The notes below the pieces were generated by a model, which made no database searches, was not told the origin of the DNA, and saw only the letters and a list, made by a program, of their open reading frames with translations. DNA of 64,000 nucleotides from positions 930,001 to 994,000 of the forward strand of contig QVRM01003901.1 in assembly GCA_003439945.1 (NCBI GenBank), given 5' to 3'. Shown one piece after another: positions 45,180 through 57,000 of the stretch. Source of the DNA: Dermanyssus gallinae (taxonomy: Eukaryota > Arthropoda > Arachnida > Mesostigmata > Dermanyssidae). Both the position numbers and the translations under genes were made by a program. How positions within the stretch are numbered: position 1 is the stretch's first letter; the number at the start of each line of letters is the position of its first letter.

Positions 45180-45600
45180 AAATAAATGCATCTATAAGGT
45201 TGATAGTAAAAATAGCAACGATACATTTTTTCAAGGTTGTTTTTCTATATCTTAGCCAAATTTTGCTGAGAAGAGAAAACACGTGCGTTTTTTCCCCTTG
45301 ATTGAGCAAACGTTTTGCTCTGAACTTTTTCATCTTTAAGTGATCGTGCAGGATAGAATGCACACTGCCCCAACGGATTTCCAAGACCTCCGATATCTCC
45401 CTAATGTCAACTCCTCCATCTGCAGCACTTTTTTCCAAGTGTTCCTCATCAGTACTCGTTTAGAGCGTCCTGAACGTGGTTAATTTTTAGTACTCTTATG
45501 ACCTTTATTGAAGCTCATTAATCTAGTTGAAAACAGTGGCAAACATAGCGTAGAGACACCTTGAACCTTGTCTAACTCAGTTTTTACTTGGGCCGTAGTA
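45180..45600 (-). pseudogene. mariner transposase remnant
   Basis: The minus strand encodes AQVKTELDKVQG at about 45590, and, after frameshifts, DIREISEVLEIRWGSVHSILHDHLKMKKFRAK at 45300-45400. These match ATQVKIELDETY and NIKEIAEALGISLGSVHFIL of the mariner at 54958-56248, so both belong to one family. Only the DNA-binding part remains; no terminal repeat was found. Confidence 0.65.
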
Positions 45601-46244
45601 GTTCATTCTAAGAATATTCGTATACTACCTAGTATATACATTAAACATACTGTAAAAGCAAATCACTTGCCAAATAAGTAAAATAAACAACACATATGAG
45701 TAATCATTCATTACTTTGCCAATTATGAGGAGTTACTTATAGTAGCAGCAGCTGTAGTACTGGTGCTAGTAGTAGTCACAGTAGTTTTTGTTGTTGTAGT
45801 GTCTCGTAAACACCGTCGACGATGGTGAGGTTAGTAACGTGAAAAACAAAGGTTACAAGGCCGAGACCATCGTTACATGAGTAATTTGTAGTAGAAAGCA
45901 GGAGAAGTGCCGCATTCGGTACTCCTCACACCAAATGTCTTGGAGATCAACCTAGTCTCCATTTAATATTTACTAATATACATTACCCATTATTAACCAA
46001 AAATGCGTATTAGTCACTTCTGGTGCTCTAGGCTCACAAGAAACGTCAACCCAAACTTTTTCTCAAAACGGTCCGTAGATTTCGATGCGAATATAAAGCA
46101 TCTTGCGCTGCCGGAACACCTCCACCCTGACTGACCTTCTACAAAAGTTCGATGCAAATGTGCTTTAATCCCTCGAGCTCATTATGACAGATTATCGTCT
46201 CGGCCTGTGTGTCAGAGGCGACCACACGGGCAACAAACAGAAAT

Positions 46245-46409
46245 ATGTGTCGCACTGCCAACGCGCAAACCGGAGCCCAATTCGTGGCAGAGCTTGCTAA
46301 AAAGAAAAATATTCAAGTCTTCAAAAGGCTGGATTCTTACATAACCCAACTGAAAAGCAAAGAGACGCTGGTGGCCGTAAGAGAAACCACCGCAACATTT
46401 TTCAAGTAA
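46245..46409 (+). CDS. Small unrecognised ORF
   Basis: ATG to TAA, 54 codons: MCRTANAQTGAQFVAELAKK..., ending RETTATFFK. Amphipathic with Lys-rich segments. No homology recognised, no flanking transposon motif. The frame extends upstream without another ATG. It may be the last exon of a gene or a chance frame. Confidence 0.22.
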   Translation: MCRTANAQTGAQFVAELAKKKNIQVFKRLDSYITQLKSKETLVAVRETTATFFK

Positions 46410-47077
46410 ATGGACACAAACATTTCAGTTATAGTGTTAAATCATATTATATTAAAATGAAATGGTTCGAACTGAGCAATGTTCCTGTTTCATTCATTCT
46501 TCTTTTGTACTCCGCGATGTTGAGAACGGAATAATAAAAACACGTTTAATAAAACGTGTTTGTTATATTGTAAATAAAGACATTGATCTTAAACTTACAA
46601 AAACAACATAGTATTTCTGTAACCCAAGTTTGACATGTTCAACATCGTTAATTTAAGGAAAACATTGGTCACAGCCATGACAAGGGAATCGTGGAGAACA
46701 ACTATCATGCTTATCGCAGTCTCATAATCCATTTAGCCATATATGACTTTTATCACAAGTTCTGCGTCACAGAGTTTTTCACAAGCTCGACGAAGACTGT
46801 ATGTGCAGGTGTATCAATACCATGTGACAGTATGTGCCATAGCGCCATAATTTAATGAACTCAACCGAATGAGGTGAGCATATATTTGATAGTGTAAAAC
46901 TTTATTGGCGGTTTGTTCCCTCCCCATCGGAATTAGAAAATGTTTTACAACATTATTTTAATATGCTTATAATAATATGAACGTTTGTAGCGTCCACATT
47001 ACGTATACATTGCTAATATTGTGACATTACGACACGATTGTTATAATATCGTTCTACTATAATATATCAATATATTG

Positions 47078-47443
47078 TTACAAGAATGATTGTGTGAATA
47101 AACTCATTTGTGTCTTCACTGGATGATTTTTTCGGTACTGCGATAAAATCAGCCAGTCTATGTACTCTTTCGACAACTTTGCAACAAAACCAAATTGTAC
47201 CACACCTCCAAAGCACGCAAGAGGAGTTGTGAAAATAGTTAGTCCATTTAAAATCATATTTGATCCTACCAGGACCCATAGACCGGCACCATAAAGATGG
47301 CGACACAAATTAGATTTGGGCATAGAGCCGCTTGATAGGAGTATATGCATATTTAGCGGAAGCGACGTTAGACAAAGAACGAAGAGAACAGCAATCCGTT
47401 TAAGGTTTACCGAAACTAAACTTGCTCCAATCACGGGTCGAAT
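47078..47443 (-). CDS. Candidate terminal exon of a multi-pass membrane protein
   Basis: Minus-strand exon of 366 bp starting after an acceptor (aaaagatctgcag, exon from 47443, phase 0) and ending at TAA 47080-47078. It encodes about 121 residues with two or three hydrophobic segments: RIAVLFVLCLTSLPLNMHILL, then GLWVLVGSNMILNGLTIF and ACFGGVVQFGFV, followed by a basic tail YRKNHPVKTQ. This looks like the C-terminus of a transporter or channel. I cannot name it. Upstream exons were not found. Confidence 0.42.
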   Translation of the reverse strand: MRPVIGASLVSVNLKRIAVLFVLCLTSLPLNMHILLSSGSMPKSNLCRHLYGAGLWVLVGSNMILNGLTIFTTPLACFGGVVQFGFVAKLSKEYIDWLILSQYRKNHPVKTQMSLFTQSFL

Positions 47444-47891
47444 CTGCAGATCTTTTAAACAAAAATAGCATGCTAGGTTAGAAAAAACAACGAATAGGAA
47501 ATGATAAACAACAATTATGAAGTGAGATATTTAGATGCACGTTCCTTTTTAACGCGTCAAATGTTGACATATGTGTATGGTGAATATGTAATTATGCTGA
47601 AGTTCAACTCAATAATAGATCATCCAACCCATTGATTATATATATATATATATGCATATATATAAATTGGATGAATTTTGTCCACATACGGGCTTTGATT
47701 GGTCGGTCCTTGTCATTAGAAGCCGTTGGATAGCTAATGTATATACCAATAGAACATCAATCACATTAAAATCACGGCACGAAATTAAATCATTTTCGTG
47801 TTAATAGCAAAAAAATCCAATAAATATCATCAAAGAAAGGCATTAACTGGCGGCTTATTACGGAAAGGTATAGTTGACTTTGGAGAGGTCT

Positions 47892-48005
47892 ATGGAAATA
47901 AATCAATTAAACTTGCCACCGGAAAGTACCGACGATCATGAAAACAGCATCGAGCCAGTCCAGGTCAAGCGGATCGACTCAAGTGTCAACGCAGTGAGGT
48001 ACGAC
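47892..48005 (+). CDS. Candidate first coding exon, unrecognised
   Basis: ATG followed by 38 codons (MEINQLNLPPESTDDHENS...) and a consensus donor GAC|GTGAGT (phase 0). An inverted CCAAT (GATTGGTCGG) lies about 200 bp upstream. The acidic, polar start would suit a cytoplasmic N-terminus. The frame also stays open past the donor to 48146, which weakens the exon call. Confidence 0.25.
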
Positions 48006-48116
48006 GTGAGTCCCGTTAAAGCAAACAGACAAAAAACCCGTAACGTGACTTTAGGACGCTTGTGCCTGCAGTTGTCCATGTATCAAGCTGTCTTCAAACA
48101 ACTTCCCACAACTACT

Positions 48117-48307
48117 CTGCTCATGAAAGCCCAATTAAATTTATAATTGTAATATATAATCATATAGCATTGCTGCGTAAACAACGTCGTTACAAGTGTA
48201 TTGAGGTTATGGCATATGTGATGTATTATAACACTGAGGGCCACAATGTTGACATAATAGGTATGATATTACAATGGAAGAAATTATACTTATTCGCCAT
48301 AGAACTG
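48117..48307 (+). repeat. Inverted repeat, left arm
   Basis: About 190 bp that pair imperfectly with 48640-48838. Both arms encode, in the same sense relative to the arm, a stretch with YYNTEGHNV and GMILQW-K/R-KL-x-LFAIE. The arms may be two copies of one small element in opposite directions. Confidence 0.75.
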
Positions 48308-48639
48308 CAACTTCGTGCTGCCCGTAAACTATATTTTGTAGCTCAGATCGGGTGCTCACCCGCAATGCCAGATGGGCATTCGGTGCAGATTAAATCTTAT
48401 AACTCAGACAGTTATTAATTGAGACTTAGACCTTGATACCGTCAGTCCCCCTTAGATGAGAAATTACAGGCTAAATTGAGACAAGAGAGCCGCACAGTTC
48501 TTAAGCCAGTAACAAAAGAATATCGTTCGGTGTTTAAATAGCAGAACATGTGAAGGTATAACATGGATTGAAACATAATCGAAAAATAGCCCAGAAAGCG
48601 TTTCACACCGGCTTAATTAGTTAAACTTCCTCTATGGCG

Positions 48640-48838
48640 AATAAGAATAATTTCCTCCATTGTAATATCATACCTGTCATGCCAACATTGTGACCCTCAG
48701 TGTTATAATAATTCAATATGCCATATATTGAATACAATTGTAACGACGTTGTTTACGCAGCAATAGTTTATTTAAGCCCAATTAAATAATTTTATTATCT
48801 CATATATAATACAATTATTTAATTGGGCTTTCATGAAC
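48640..48838 (-). repeat. Inverted repeat, right arm, with nested perfect hairpin
   Basis: Partner of 48117-48307, spacer about 330 bp. Inside this arm AGCCCAATTAAATAATT (48775-48791) and its exact complement (48813-48829) form a 17-bp perfect stem with a 21-base loop. Confidence 0.75.
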
Positions 48839-49260
48839 AAGCTGGACACCGAAACGAACACTCCAAAAACAAAGCAAGGGAGTTCTGAACACAAAGCAAT
48901 TGTTCAGTCACAGGCATGCCACCGACAGACGAAAACTACAAAAACAATAAAAGAAGGATCACCAGTCTAAGAGAGTAAAAGCGTTTCGACATTTCATCAC
49001 CATTTGAGATAGAGCTCATAACTGCTAGTCACATACGGAGGCCTGCAATCTGGACAATCCAATTGCATGTAAAACAAGTGCTACTGAAATTATCTAAAAT
49101 ATAATTCACCAGACTCCCGAGTGAGCATATGTACAATTCGCACCAGCATAACATAAGCATTTTGTGATATAGATGTAAGTATGTATACATGTGTCACCTA
49201 AACCAAGTATTAGTTATGACCATTGTGCGAATGTCGGCAAGTAGTGGACGAACACTCGTG

Positions 49261-49473
49261 TTACGATATAACACCATCGAACGCATTGTCAAAATCATCG
49301 CTAGCAATTTCTCGAAGGGTTTTCATTTCTTCATCGAGTTTGGCACATAGCTCACGACGCATGTCCCTCAGAAGGGCGATCTGAGCACCATTACGAATCC
49401 GCCCATCTTGCGCCTCACGCTCCAGCGCCTCTTGTAACATGTCCAGCTGACTCCGATAAAAGTGTTCCATACC
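49261..49473 (-). CDS. CEP95: CEP95-like exon 5 (C-terminal coiled coil, stop)
   Basis: Acceptor tattgcacag at 49474, phase 0; stop TAA at 49263-49261. Encodes GMEHFYRSQLDMLQEALERE and the Glu/Lys-rich helix ending FDNAFDGVIS. Confidence 0.65.
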   Translation of the reverse strand, partial: GMEHFYRSQLDMLQEALEREAQDGRIRNGAQIALLRDMRRELCAKLDEEMKTLREIASDDFDNAFDGVIS

Positions 49474-50458
49474 CTGTGCAATACAGAAACGCATATATGT
49501 ATAGGCGTATACATACTCATTAATAGTATATATGCATTGCATACGAGGATATTCGTAAAAATGCACATTATACCATAGTAATAATATAATAGTACATGAT
49601 GTCAGCAGCACGCTGTGTGACATACTGCGCAGCAAGCGCCTCTAATTTAAAAGATATTCCACCAGTAGTAACTTAAACTCATATATATATATATATATAT
49701 TAGGATCGCAAATGCACCATATACGATTTTGTCTCATAATGCTGGCTTCATCGAAGTTTTCGATTTGATAGTGCTTCTTTCATTTTACATCAAGATAGGG
49801 CCTCTAGTATGCCTCTCCTAACAAGATACGACAGCCCAGAAATAAAATGGAAGAAAGATGAGAAATGATACTAATTAACCGGAAATATCTAACCACAAAG
49901 GAACGTACGTCAGTGTTAATTCTGCATATTAACAAGACAGAAGATTAAACTGGAGATGAGCTGACACACGATGGTACCTAATATTTCCAAACACTCACAT
50001 GGTTGTTTTAAACCTTCGGGTCACATAGACTAATAGGAAAAATATACTTCGGGTGAACCACGCACATATTGGAACATCCTCCTGATAGAACATGTACACG
50101 GCAGCCAAAGATAAGTGTATTTACTATATATATATATATATACCTGCATATAAATGCGATGTCTATCCCGTTCTCGGCATCGCTGTTCCGCCAGATCACG
50201 ATGTAGATCTAGGAGTTGGTTCTTTTGTAATCGCATGGCTTCTATGAACGTTTCGCGGAGAAGCTTCTCTTCTGCCTGACGTCGACGAATCTCTTTCGAT
50301 CGACTAATTCGCTCCATTTCCAGCTGAGCGTGGGCGAGCTGCTGTTCCTGCGTTTTGGCGTAGACACGAAGATTGCGCACACTGGCCGCAACACCTAGCG
50401 ACGTAGAAGTAAACACGCATGGCATCCATTATTCACCTAGAGTGGTAATTCGACCTAC

Positions 50459-50557
<99 letters not shown>

Positions 50558-52845
50558 GGAAGATCGAAGCATTCAGATACATCTTTATAAAAAAAAAAAG
50601 TATATTAAATTTTCCAAAGTGTTGTTGTTTCCTTCAAAATAGCTCCCACTCGCTGCAATGCTGAAATTTACCCTGTATATAGCTGATAAATGGCGCTTCT
50701 TAGCAAAACAAATCGGAGGAACTTGGTGGTTTCGTTCTGGCGGCACACTTCAAAGTTTTAAAGCTTGCCGATCCCACTTTATTATATATATATTTATTTT
50801 TGAACAAGGTCATTTATTTATTTTACACACAATTACAACGGTATGTTGTTTCATACATTTACAACTATTTGCAAGGAGTCTATAGTAATTTAAACCTACT
50901 ACAGTTACCATTGTGTTGGTAAAAAGTTACAGCCGAAATGAAATTACTTGTGTTTACCTCTATGCGAGAGTCAATTTAGGAAGACTAGTGTATCCATTAT
51001 TGACGAGGTAATAGGTGTGACTTTAAATTATCCTTGAAGTTATTTAAGGATTTCAAACAACGCAAGCTAACCGGAAGAGTGTTCCACTCTCTGATAGCTC
51101 GCACGTCAAAAGCTTGGCTGCACTTGCTGCTTCGATGCTTGCGGATCTTCAGTGTGATCGTGTTAGATGTTCTGGTCTCTCTCGCCCCTCCAAGGCGATC
51201 AAGTTCTAGTATCTTCGGTCCAATCCCATGGATATTCTTAAAACTTACTATCAAGGTTAAGTAGCGCATGGCATTTTCTATATCAAATATATTGTGTTGT
51301 TTTCTCTCTCGACTGGCCGATCCCCGAAACATACGAGGAAAGCGCCCCTGTGCCACACTCAGTCGCTCCGCCCAACCCTTACTGCAGACAGTCCTGAATT
51401 CCGATCCGTACGTAAGGTGACTCAAGAAAAAGGCGTTGTAGAGCAGCTTGCCTGATGATGCTCCAATTTGGTTCTTGATGTATCTTGATGAGTTTGTGAT
51501 GACAGCAAGTCGACGGATCAGGGTCTCTACATGCGCGTTGCCAGGGAGTTTTGCATCTACTGTTACACCCAGGACCTTGACACAGTCGCTGGGTTGTATC
51601 AGGTGGACATTTATGATTACAGGTGGCATTCGAGGAATGGCGTTACCCTGTCCGAAGACCACCACTGGAGTTTTCTTTGCATTGATAGCAATACGGTTTG
51701 CTGCACACCAAGCGTTGAGGAGCAGTGACATCCTGCATCATCACCCGGTGTACCTCCTCACCAGACTGACCAACATATTTAAAAGTGCTGTCATCAGCAT
51801 AAATGATAGCGGCTCCTCGTGCGATATTTTCCATATCATTTATAAAGCAGAGGAAGGCTAGTGGGCCAATGCACGAGACCTGAGGTATACCTAGAAAAAC
51901 CGGGAGCAGTTCCGACCGGGTTCCCCCCACGTCCACAAGCTGATGACGCCCGAGGAAGTACGCCGATAGCAGTTTAATGGCGTGATCGTCAAAGCCCAGG
52001 TGCTTGAATTTGAGTAGGAGAATATCTAAACGAATACTGTCAAAGACGCGTCTAAGATCTAAAGAAAGTGCTGCACAAAATAGTCCTTCATCTAGCTCGA
52101 AACGGGTGCCCTCAGCTAGCCGCATAACAGCATAACCTGTGCTCCGGTTTTTGCGAAATTCAAATTGGTTGCCCCAGAGCATGTTGTTGCTTTCGAGATG
52201 CCTCGTCATTTGGCTATCAAATGTTTTTTTTCAATAATCTTGTTTAAAACAGGTAAAACACTCACTGGACGGTATTTTGACGGGTCGCTCATACTACCAC
52301 CTTTGTGGATCGGTACCACTCTGGCGATCTTTAAGCGGCTATGATACGCTGCTTCTTCTATCAGGGCATTAATTATGTGTTATCAGGGGATCAGCGATGT
52401 GAGATCTTACGTAGTGGATAATGTGAGACCGCAAATCGTCGTAGCCGGCTGCTGGATCCCCAATACCACTAAGTAAAGCTAACACTTGTAGTTTCGTCAG
52501 CTTTTTAAAACTGAATATCGTCGCGGTGTGTTCTGGCAGATTTTCTTTAATAGCACGCTCATTTACGGGATTATTTGGCAAGGATGAGGCGACACTATTA
52601 GTGAAAAAATGTTAACGGCCTCTGAGACCTTCGCGGGCTCCATGATCGCTTCGCCGTCAATATCCAGCTTGAGCACCGCGGGTACTTTGTCACCCTGTTT
52701 TGCACGCCGCACAACTTTCCAGATTGGTCGGTCGTTGGTCGAGTCCCTATCGACCATACCCCGAAGTCGATGGCGCTCCAGTTTGGTCCGTCGATTTTAT
52801 ACTTCATTTCTCATCTTGTTGTACTCTTCTCGTAGTCTCAGTACG

Positions 52846-52903
<58 letters not shown>

Positions 52904-53994
52904 CGTTAAAAGAGCTTAAAGTTTCTATTATTCCAATGTGGCAAGTTTTCCGACTCGCCTTAAAGTAATAATTTATTTAACTGGATATATGTACACCTTC
53001 CCAAAGGACTAAAGCGGGCTATTTATTATAAATTACAGGTATGTATAAATCAACTGTAGCTATTCAGCAGACAGTACGTACCTTTTTGGGAGTTGAGCGC
53101 AGATAATCTAGCCTGACTGCAGATACCCTTGTGAATCTGTTTGACGCGGGCAGCATGTCTTTCAAGTAGTTCCTCATAATCTCTCTCCAAGTTTTTGAGA
53201 GCTGCTTCGCTAGTGCCATGGGAGGCCATCCATTGTAAATGATTTTTGTACTGCTTACGGAGCACTCTACCAAGATGGGGTGACACACGAAACGACACTC
53301 CTGTTGAGCTATCCTCTTCCTCGCCGGGCAGTTGGATAGCCGTCGCTGATTGTGGAAAAGCGGACTCAGGTGGAGCCATGTGTTTAGGCCGTAAGCCCGT
53401 AGGTTTACTCTTAATTACATTGGTTTTGTACTCTGTTGGTGATTTGTCTCTCTTCTTAACTGGCGACAGTTTCTTCTCCTCATCAAACTTTCGCTTAGCC
53501 ATCCTTCCCATATGCCACAACTCCCGTCTCTTATCCGAAGTAGACTGAAAAGCTTTTGAGGGTCGAACAGGTGCAGCACCCGGCGGGCGGTTACTTCCCG
53601 TAGCCTTTGCTTCCGTCGCTAATGTAGGTGGCGGGATTACCGATATCCCGGCTCCCGCCACTTGATTGCCTACCATTGCTTGGTTTGCCACACTATAATT
53701 CGAAGCTGGCCCTGACATTGACTTTTGCGACGAAAGCGGCTTCTTTGTACTAGTCTGAACTGGTTCGTTTTCCACGTGTGAATTATGGGTCGCGGTGGAG
53801 ATATCAGAGCTGCTATCGGACGTTACGTCAATATCTATGAATGGTCGCGACTCAAGAGAAAACTGGGCCAAGTACTGACAAAGACGACACGGTAATGAAA
53901 TATCCTGCGAAGGCTCTGAGAAGGTAGAAGCCAACGTCGACAGCTCTGCAAAGAAAGGCACATTTACATACCCAAGATTTGAGTATTTTTACAC

Positions 53995-54086
<92 letters not shown>

Positions 54087-57000
54087 GGAATGGAATAACA
54101 GTACATATGGGGAGAGGGGGTTCAATACATATGAGTAGAAGAAGTACGATCCGTAAGCAAGCTAATGCGTCGGGCTGAAAACTTCCACTTCTTAGGCCAC
54201 ACGCAATAAGAATATAAAGGCAGGGGAAGCAAAAAGTAGTGCAAAGAGTAGCATAGAAAGAGAAAAGCAGACCAGGTCTTGTGATGATGGGACCCACCCT
54301 TGATCGGTGATGATTCGCCCGCAGTTTCGGGACTACCCCCGCCAAATCCCAATCAATTCGTTGGAAAGCTATTCCTCCCGAATCTCCCCGTAGTGGGCTC
54401 ATTTAGCCCTGAATTGACCCAGGCCCTTCGTCAATGCGTTATAGTGTTCCAATGTTGCCCCATGTCTGAAAGCATTAGTCTAGGACAGGACACGAATATG
54501 TCACCGTCCCTGGTCTGCATCCGCAGCCCCGTTTGCGGCAAATCCTTCATAAGACTCTCGCGCCATAAATCATGTAAACACAAATCAGCGCCTTCACCTA
54601 CAGGAACACGGTTGAACGGAAACCCCCAGCTCCATCAGAACTTTTACGGTCACACCAAAATAAATTCGATTAGCTGCTAACGTACTCACAAACTCTTTAA
54701 ACTTAAAACTCTAATAAATGCATTACGAAGTAGCGCTTAGTAGTAGTATACATTAGTAGAAGTAGTAGTATACATTATAAATAAATAAAACTCAGCCATC
54801 GCAAAACAGCCGCCCTAAGATACATCAATCCGCGAAGAAAAGTACCCTAGGAGAATTGCAAACTAAAATACTGCTGTGCAGGTGAAAACGTCACAATTTA
54901 CCCGTCTGACTAATAATACCTAAATGGGATTTCGCATGGATGAATAGTGGTCATATACAGGTAGTTCAATAAGTTTTTAGAATGAGCTTTTTAGAATTCG
55001 AATTTTGGCACGCTTTCACCGCTAATAGGAACTGCAACTTTTCGACTGCTAGCAATCAAAATATTATGGTGATTGGCCGTTGCGATTTCGTTTGATAGCT
55101 TTTCCCGTGCAACGTATCGGCGTGATTTTTAAAAATGGAGAAAAAAAGAGTTTCGAGTGGTTATCAAGCATTTTTATTTCAAAGGTTGGAATGCGACCCA
55201 AGTAAAAATTGAGTTAGACGAGACGTACAGTGACTCTGCGCCATGTTTTGCCACTGTTTCCAACTGGATTAATGTGTTAAAAAGAGGTCGCAGGAGCACC
55301 GAGGATGAACTACGTCCAGGAGGCCAAAAAACGGCAACTGATGAGGAAAACGTAGAGAAAGTGCGAAAAATTCTTGGCACAGATAAGCGAATGAACATTA
55401 AGGAAATAGCGGAGGCATTAGGGATTAGTTTAGGCAGTGTGCATTTTATCCTACACGAAAACTTGAAGATGAAAGAGCTTAGAGCAAAATGGCTGCCGCA
55501 TTTGCTCAACCAAGGCCAAAAAGACGCGCCTGTTTTGGCTTTACAGCGAAATTTGGCCAACATGTCGAACAATCTGTCGGATTTTTGGTGCAGATTCATG
55601 ACCGTCGATGAAAGCCGGGTTCATCACTACACTCCCGAGACCCAAGAAGCATCTTGCCAATGGTGTGCACCTGATGAAGGACCTCCGAAGAGGGTGCGGA
55701 CAACGGCATTGACCGGAAAGGTGATGGCTACAGTTTTTTAAGACCAACGTAGAATAATGCTGGTCGACTACCTTGAGAGCTGTAAAACGATCACAGGAGA
55801 ATATTATGCAAGACTCTTGGACTGCCGTTAGCAAGAACTCATCGTGAAACGGCCCGCTTTGCAGAAGAAGGTTGTCCTGTTTCACCAGGGCAATGCTCCT
55901 GCACACAAGTCCCGGCAAGCATCGGCAAAACTGGCCCAACTGAGGTTCGAACTTATTGAACTACCCTCCTATTCTCCAGACCTGGCCCCCTCTGATTATT
56001 TCCTCTTCGGACATTTGAAGAATAGTCTCGGTGGAAAGCGTTTTTCCAGCAATGAAGAGGTTAAGGCTGCTGTCAATGCCTATTTTCAGTCTAACGACGC
56101 GGAATTCTACTCAAGAGGTATGAAAGCTCTGAAATCTCGGTGGGAAAAGTGTATTGAGCTTCTCGGGGAGTATATCGAATAAGAAAAATTTAAAAACATG
56201 ATTTGGAAAATTCTCGGTTTTCATTCTAAGAACTTATTGAACTACCTGTACATGGCCTAATAGTGCGTCATTTTATAACTACTTGATGCATGCTGACCGA
56301 TGGGGCATGAACCCATGTTGGAGAGGACTGAAATTATTGTGGCCTTAGCCGGGAAGAAAATCTAAAACAAAACTTACCAAATAATATATATATATATATA
56401 TATAATTTAAAAATGTACTAAATATTCTGTTAAATATACATAACAGAATGTCTAGTAAATTTTTCGTACATTTTTTATAAAATTAAATTTTTCCGGCAAT
56501 TCCGACATTAAGTATATTTACCCAATAGCCGACAAAACATTTTTCTGGTGGCATAGATTACTAAAATAAGTAAAGAAAAGCAAAACATGCTACGGTATGT
56601 CAAACTCGTACCTAATGAGAGTGAATCGCAGCTACTGCAGCTTGCCGATGATGATCCGAGACTTTTTCTGAGGCCTGTGGCATCCGGTGACGACAGAGAT
56701 GATGACGAAGCTGAGAGGGAACTCCACGATGAGGTTAGACTTTCGCTAGATGAAGTCAACGTAGCAACTTCTGAACTCAAAATAGACGCTCTTGAACTAC
56801 TCGAAGCTGCGGAAAGAATCGAGACGATAGTACTGCTATCGTTGTCTCGAAGATAAACGCAGGCCTCCATAATCTCCAATAGGTCCTAAAAAATCGGATC
56901 GGCAAAGATCGTGCAAGGCATGTAGAGCACAGTTCAGTAAATCATTTTTTCATTGCAACTGCATATTCAGGCAACGACTCTATTAGAGTCAGTCTATTTT

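Larger units (their letters stand above)
50800..52830 (-). mobile_element. CR1/Jockey-like LINE in intron 3 of the CEP95-like gene
   Basis: Minus-strand element in the same sense as the host gene. From 5' to 3': linker (52757-52563, VPAVLKLDIDGEAIMEPAKV), RT fingers (about 52290, YRPVSVLPVLNKIIEK in broken frame), palm (52209-51643), connection and C-terminus (51731-50997), 3' UTR to about 50800. The endonuclease is missing, so it is 5'-truncated. Fragments at 25.6-26.5 and 32.9-33.4 kb are close relatives. Confidence 0.82.

Noticed and set aside
46538..46561. Palindrome AAACACGTTT-AAT-AAAACGTGTTT as a terminator
   Set aside because: Short AT-rich palindromes are common by chance, and hairpin terminators are not used by animal RNA polymerase II.
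53989..54402. 137-codon minus-strand frame in CEP95-like intron 2
   Set aside because: Half of it is translated (AT)n, it has no acceptor, and including it would break the phase between exons 2 and 3.
56587..56856. Plus-strand acidic 89-codon frame (DDDPRLFLRP...)
   Set aside because: It overlaps CEP95-like exon 2 on the opposite strand, where splice sites and phase agree; Ser-rich coding on one strand gives acidic-looking frames on the other.
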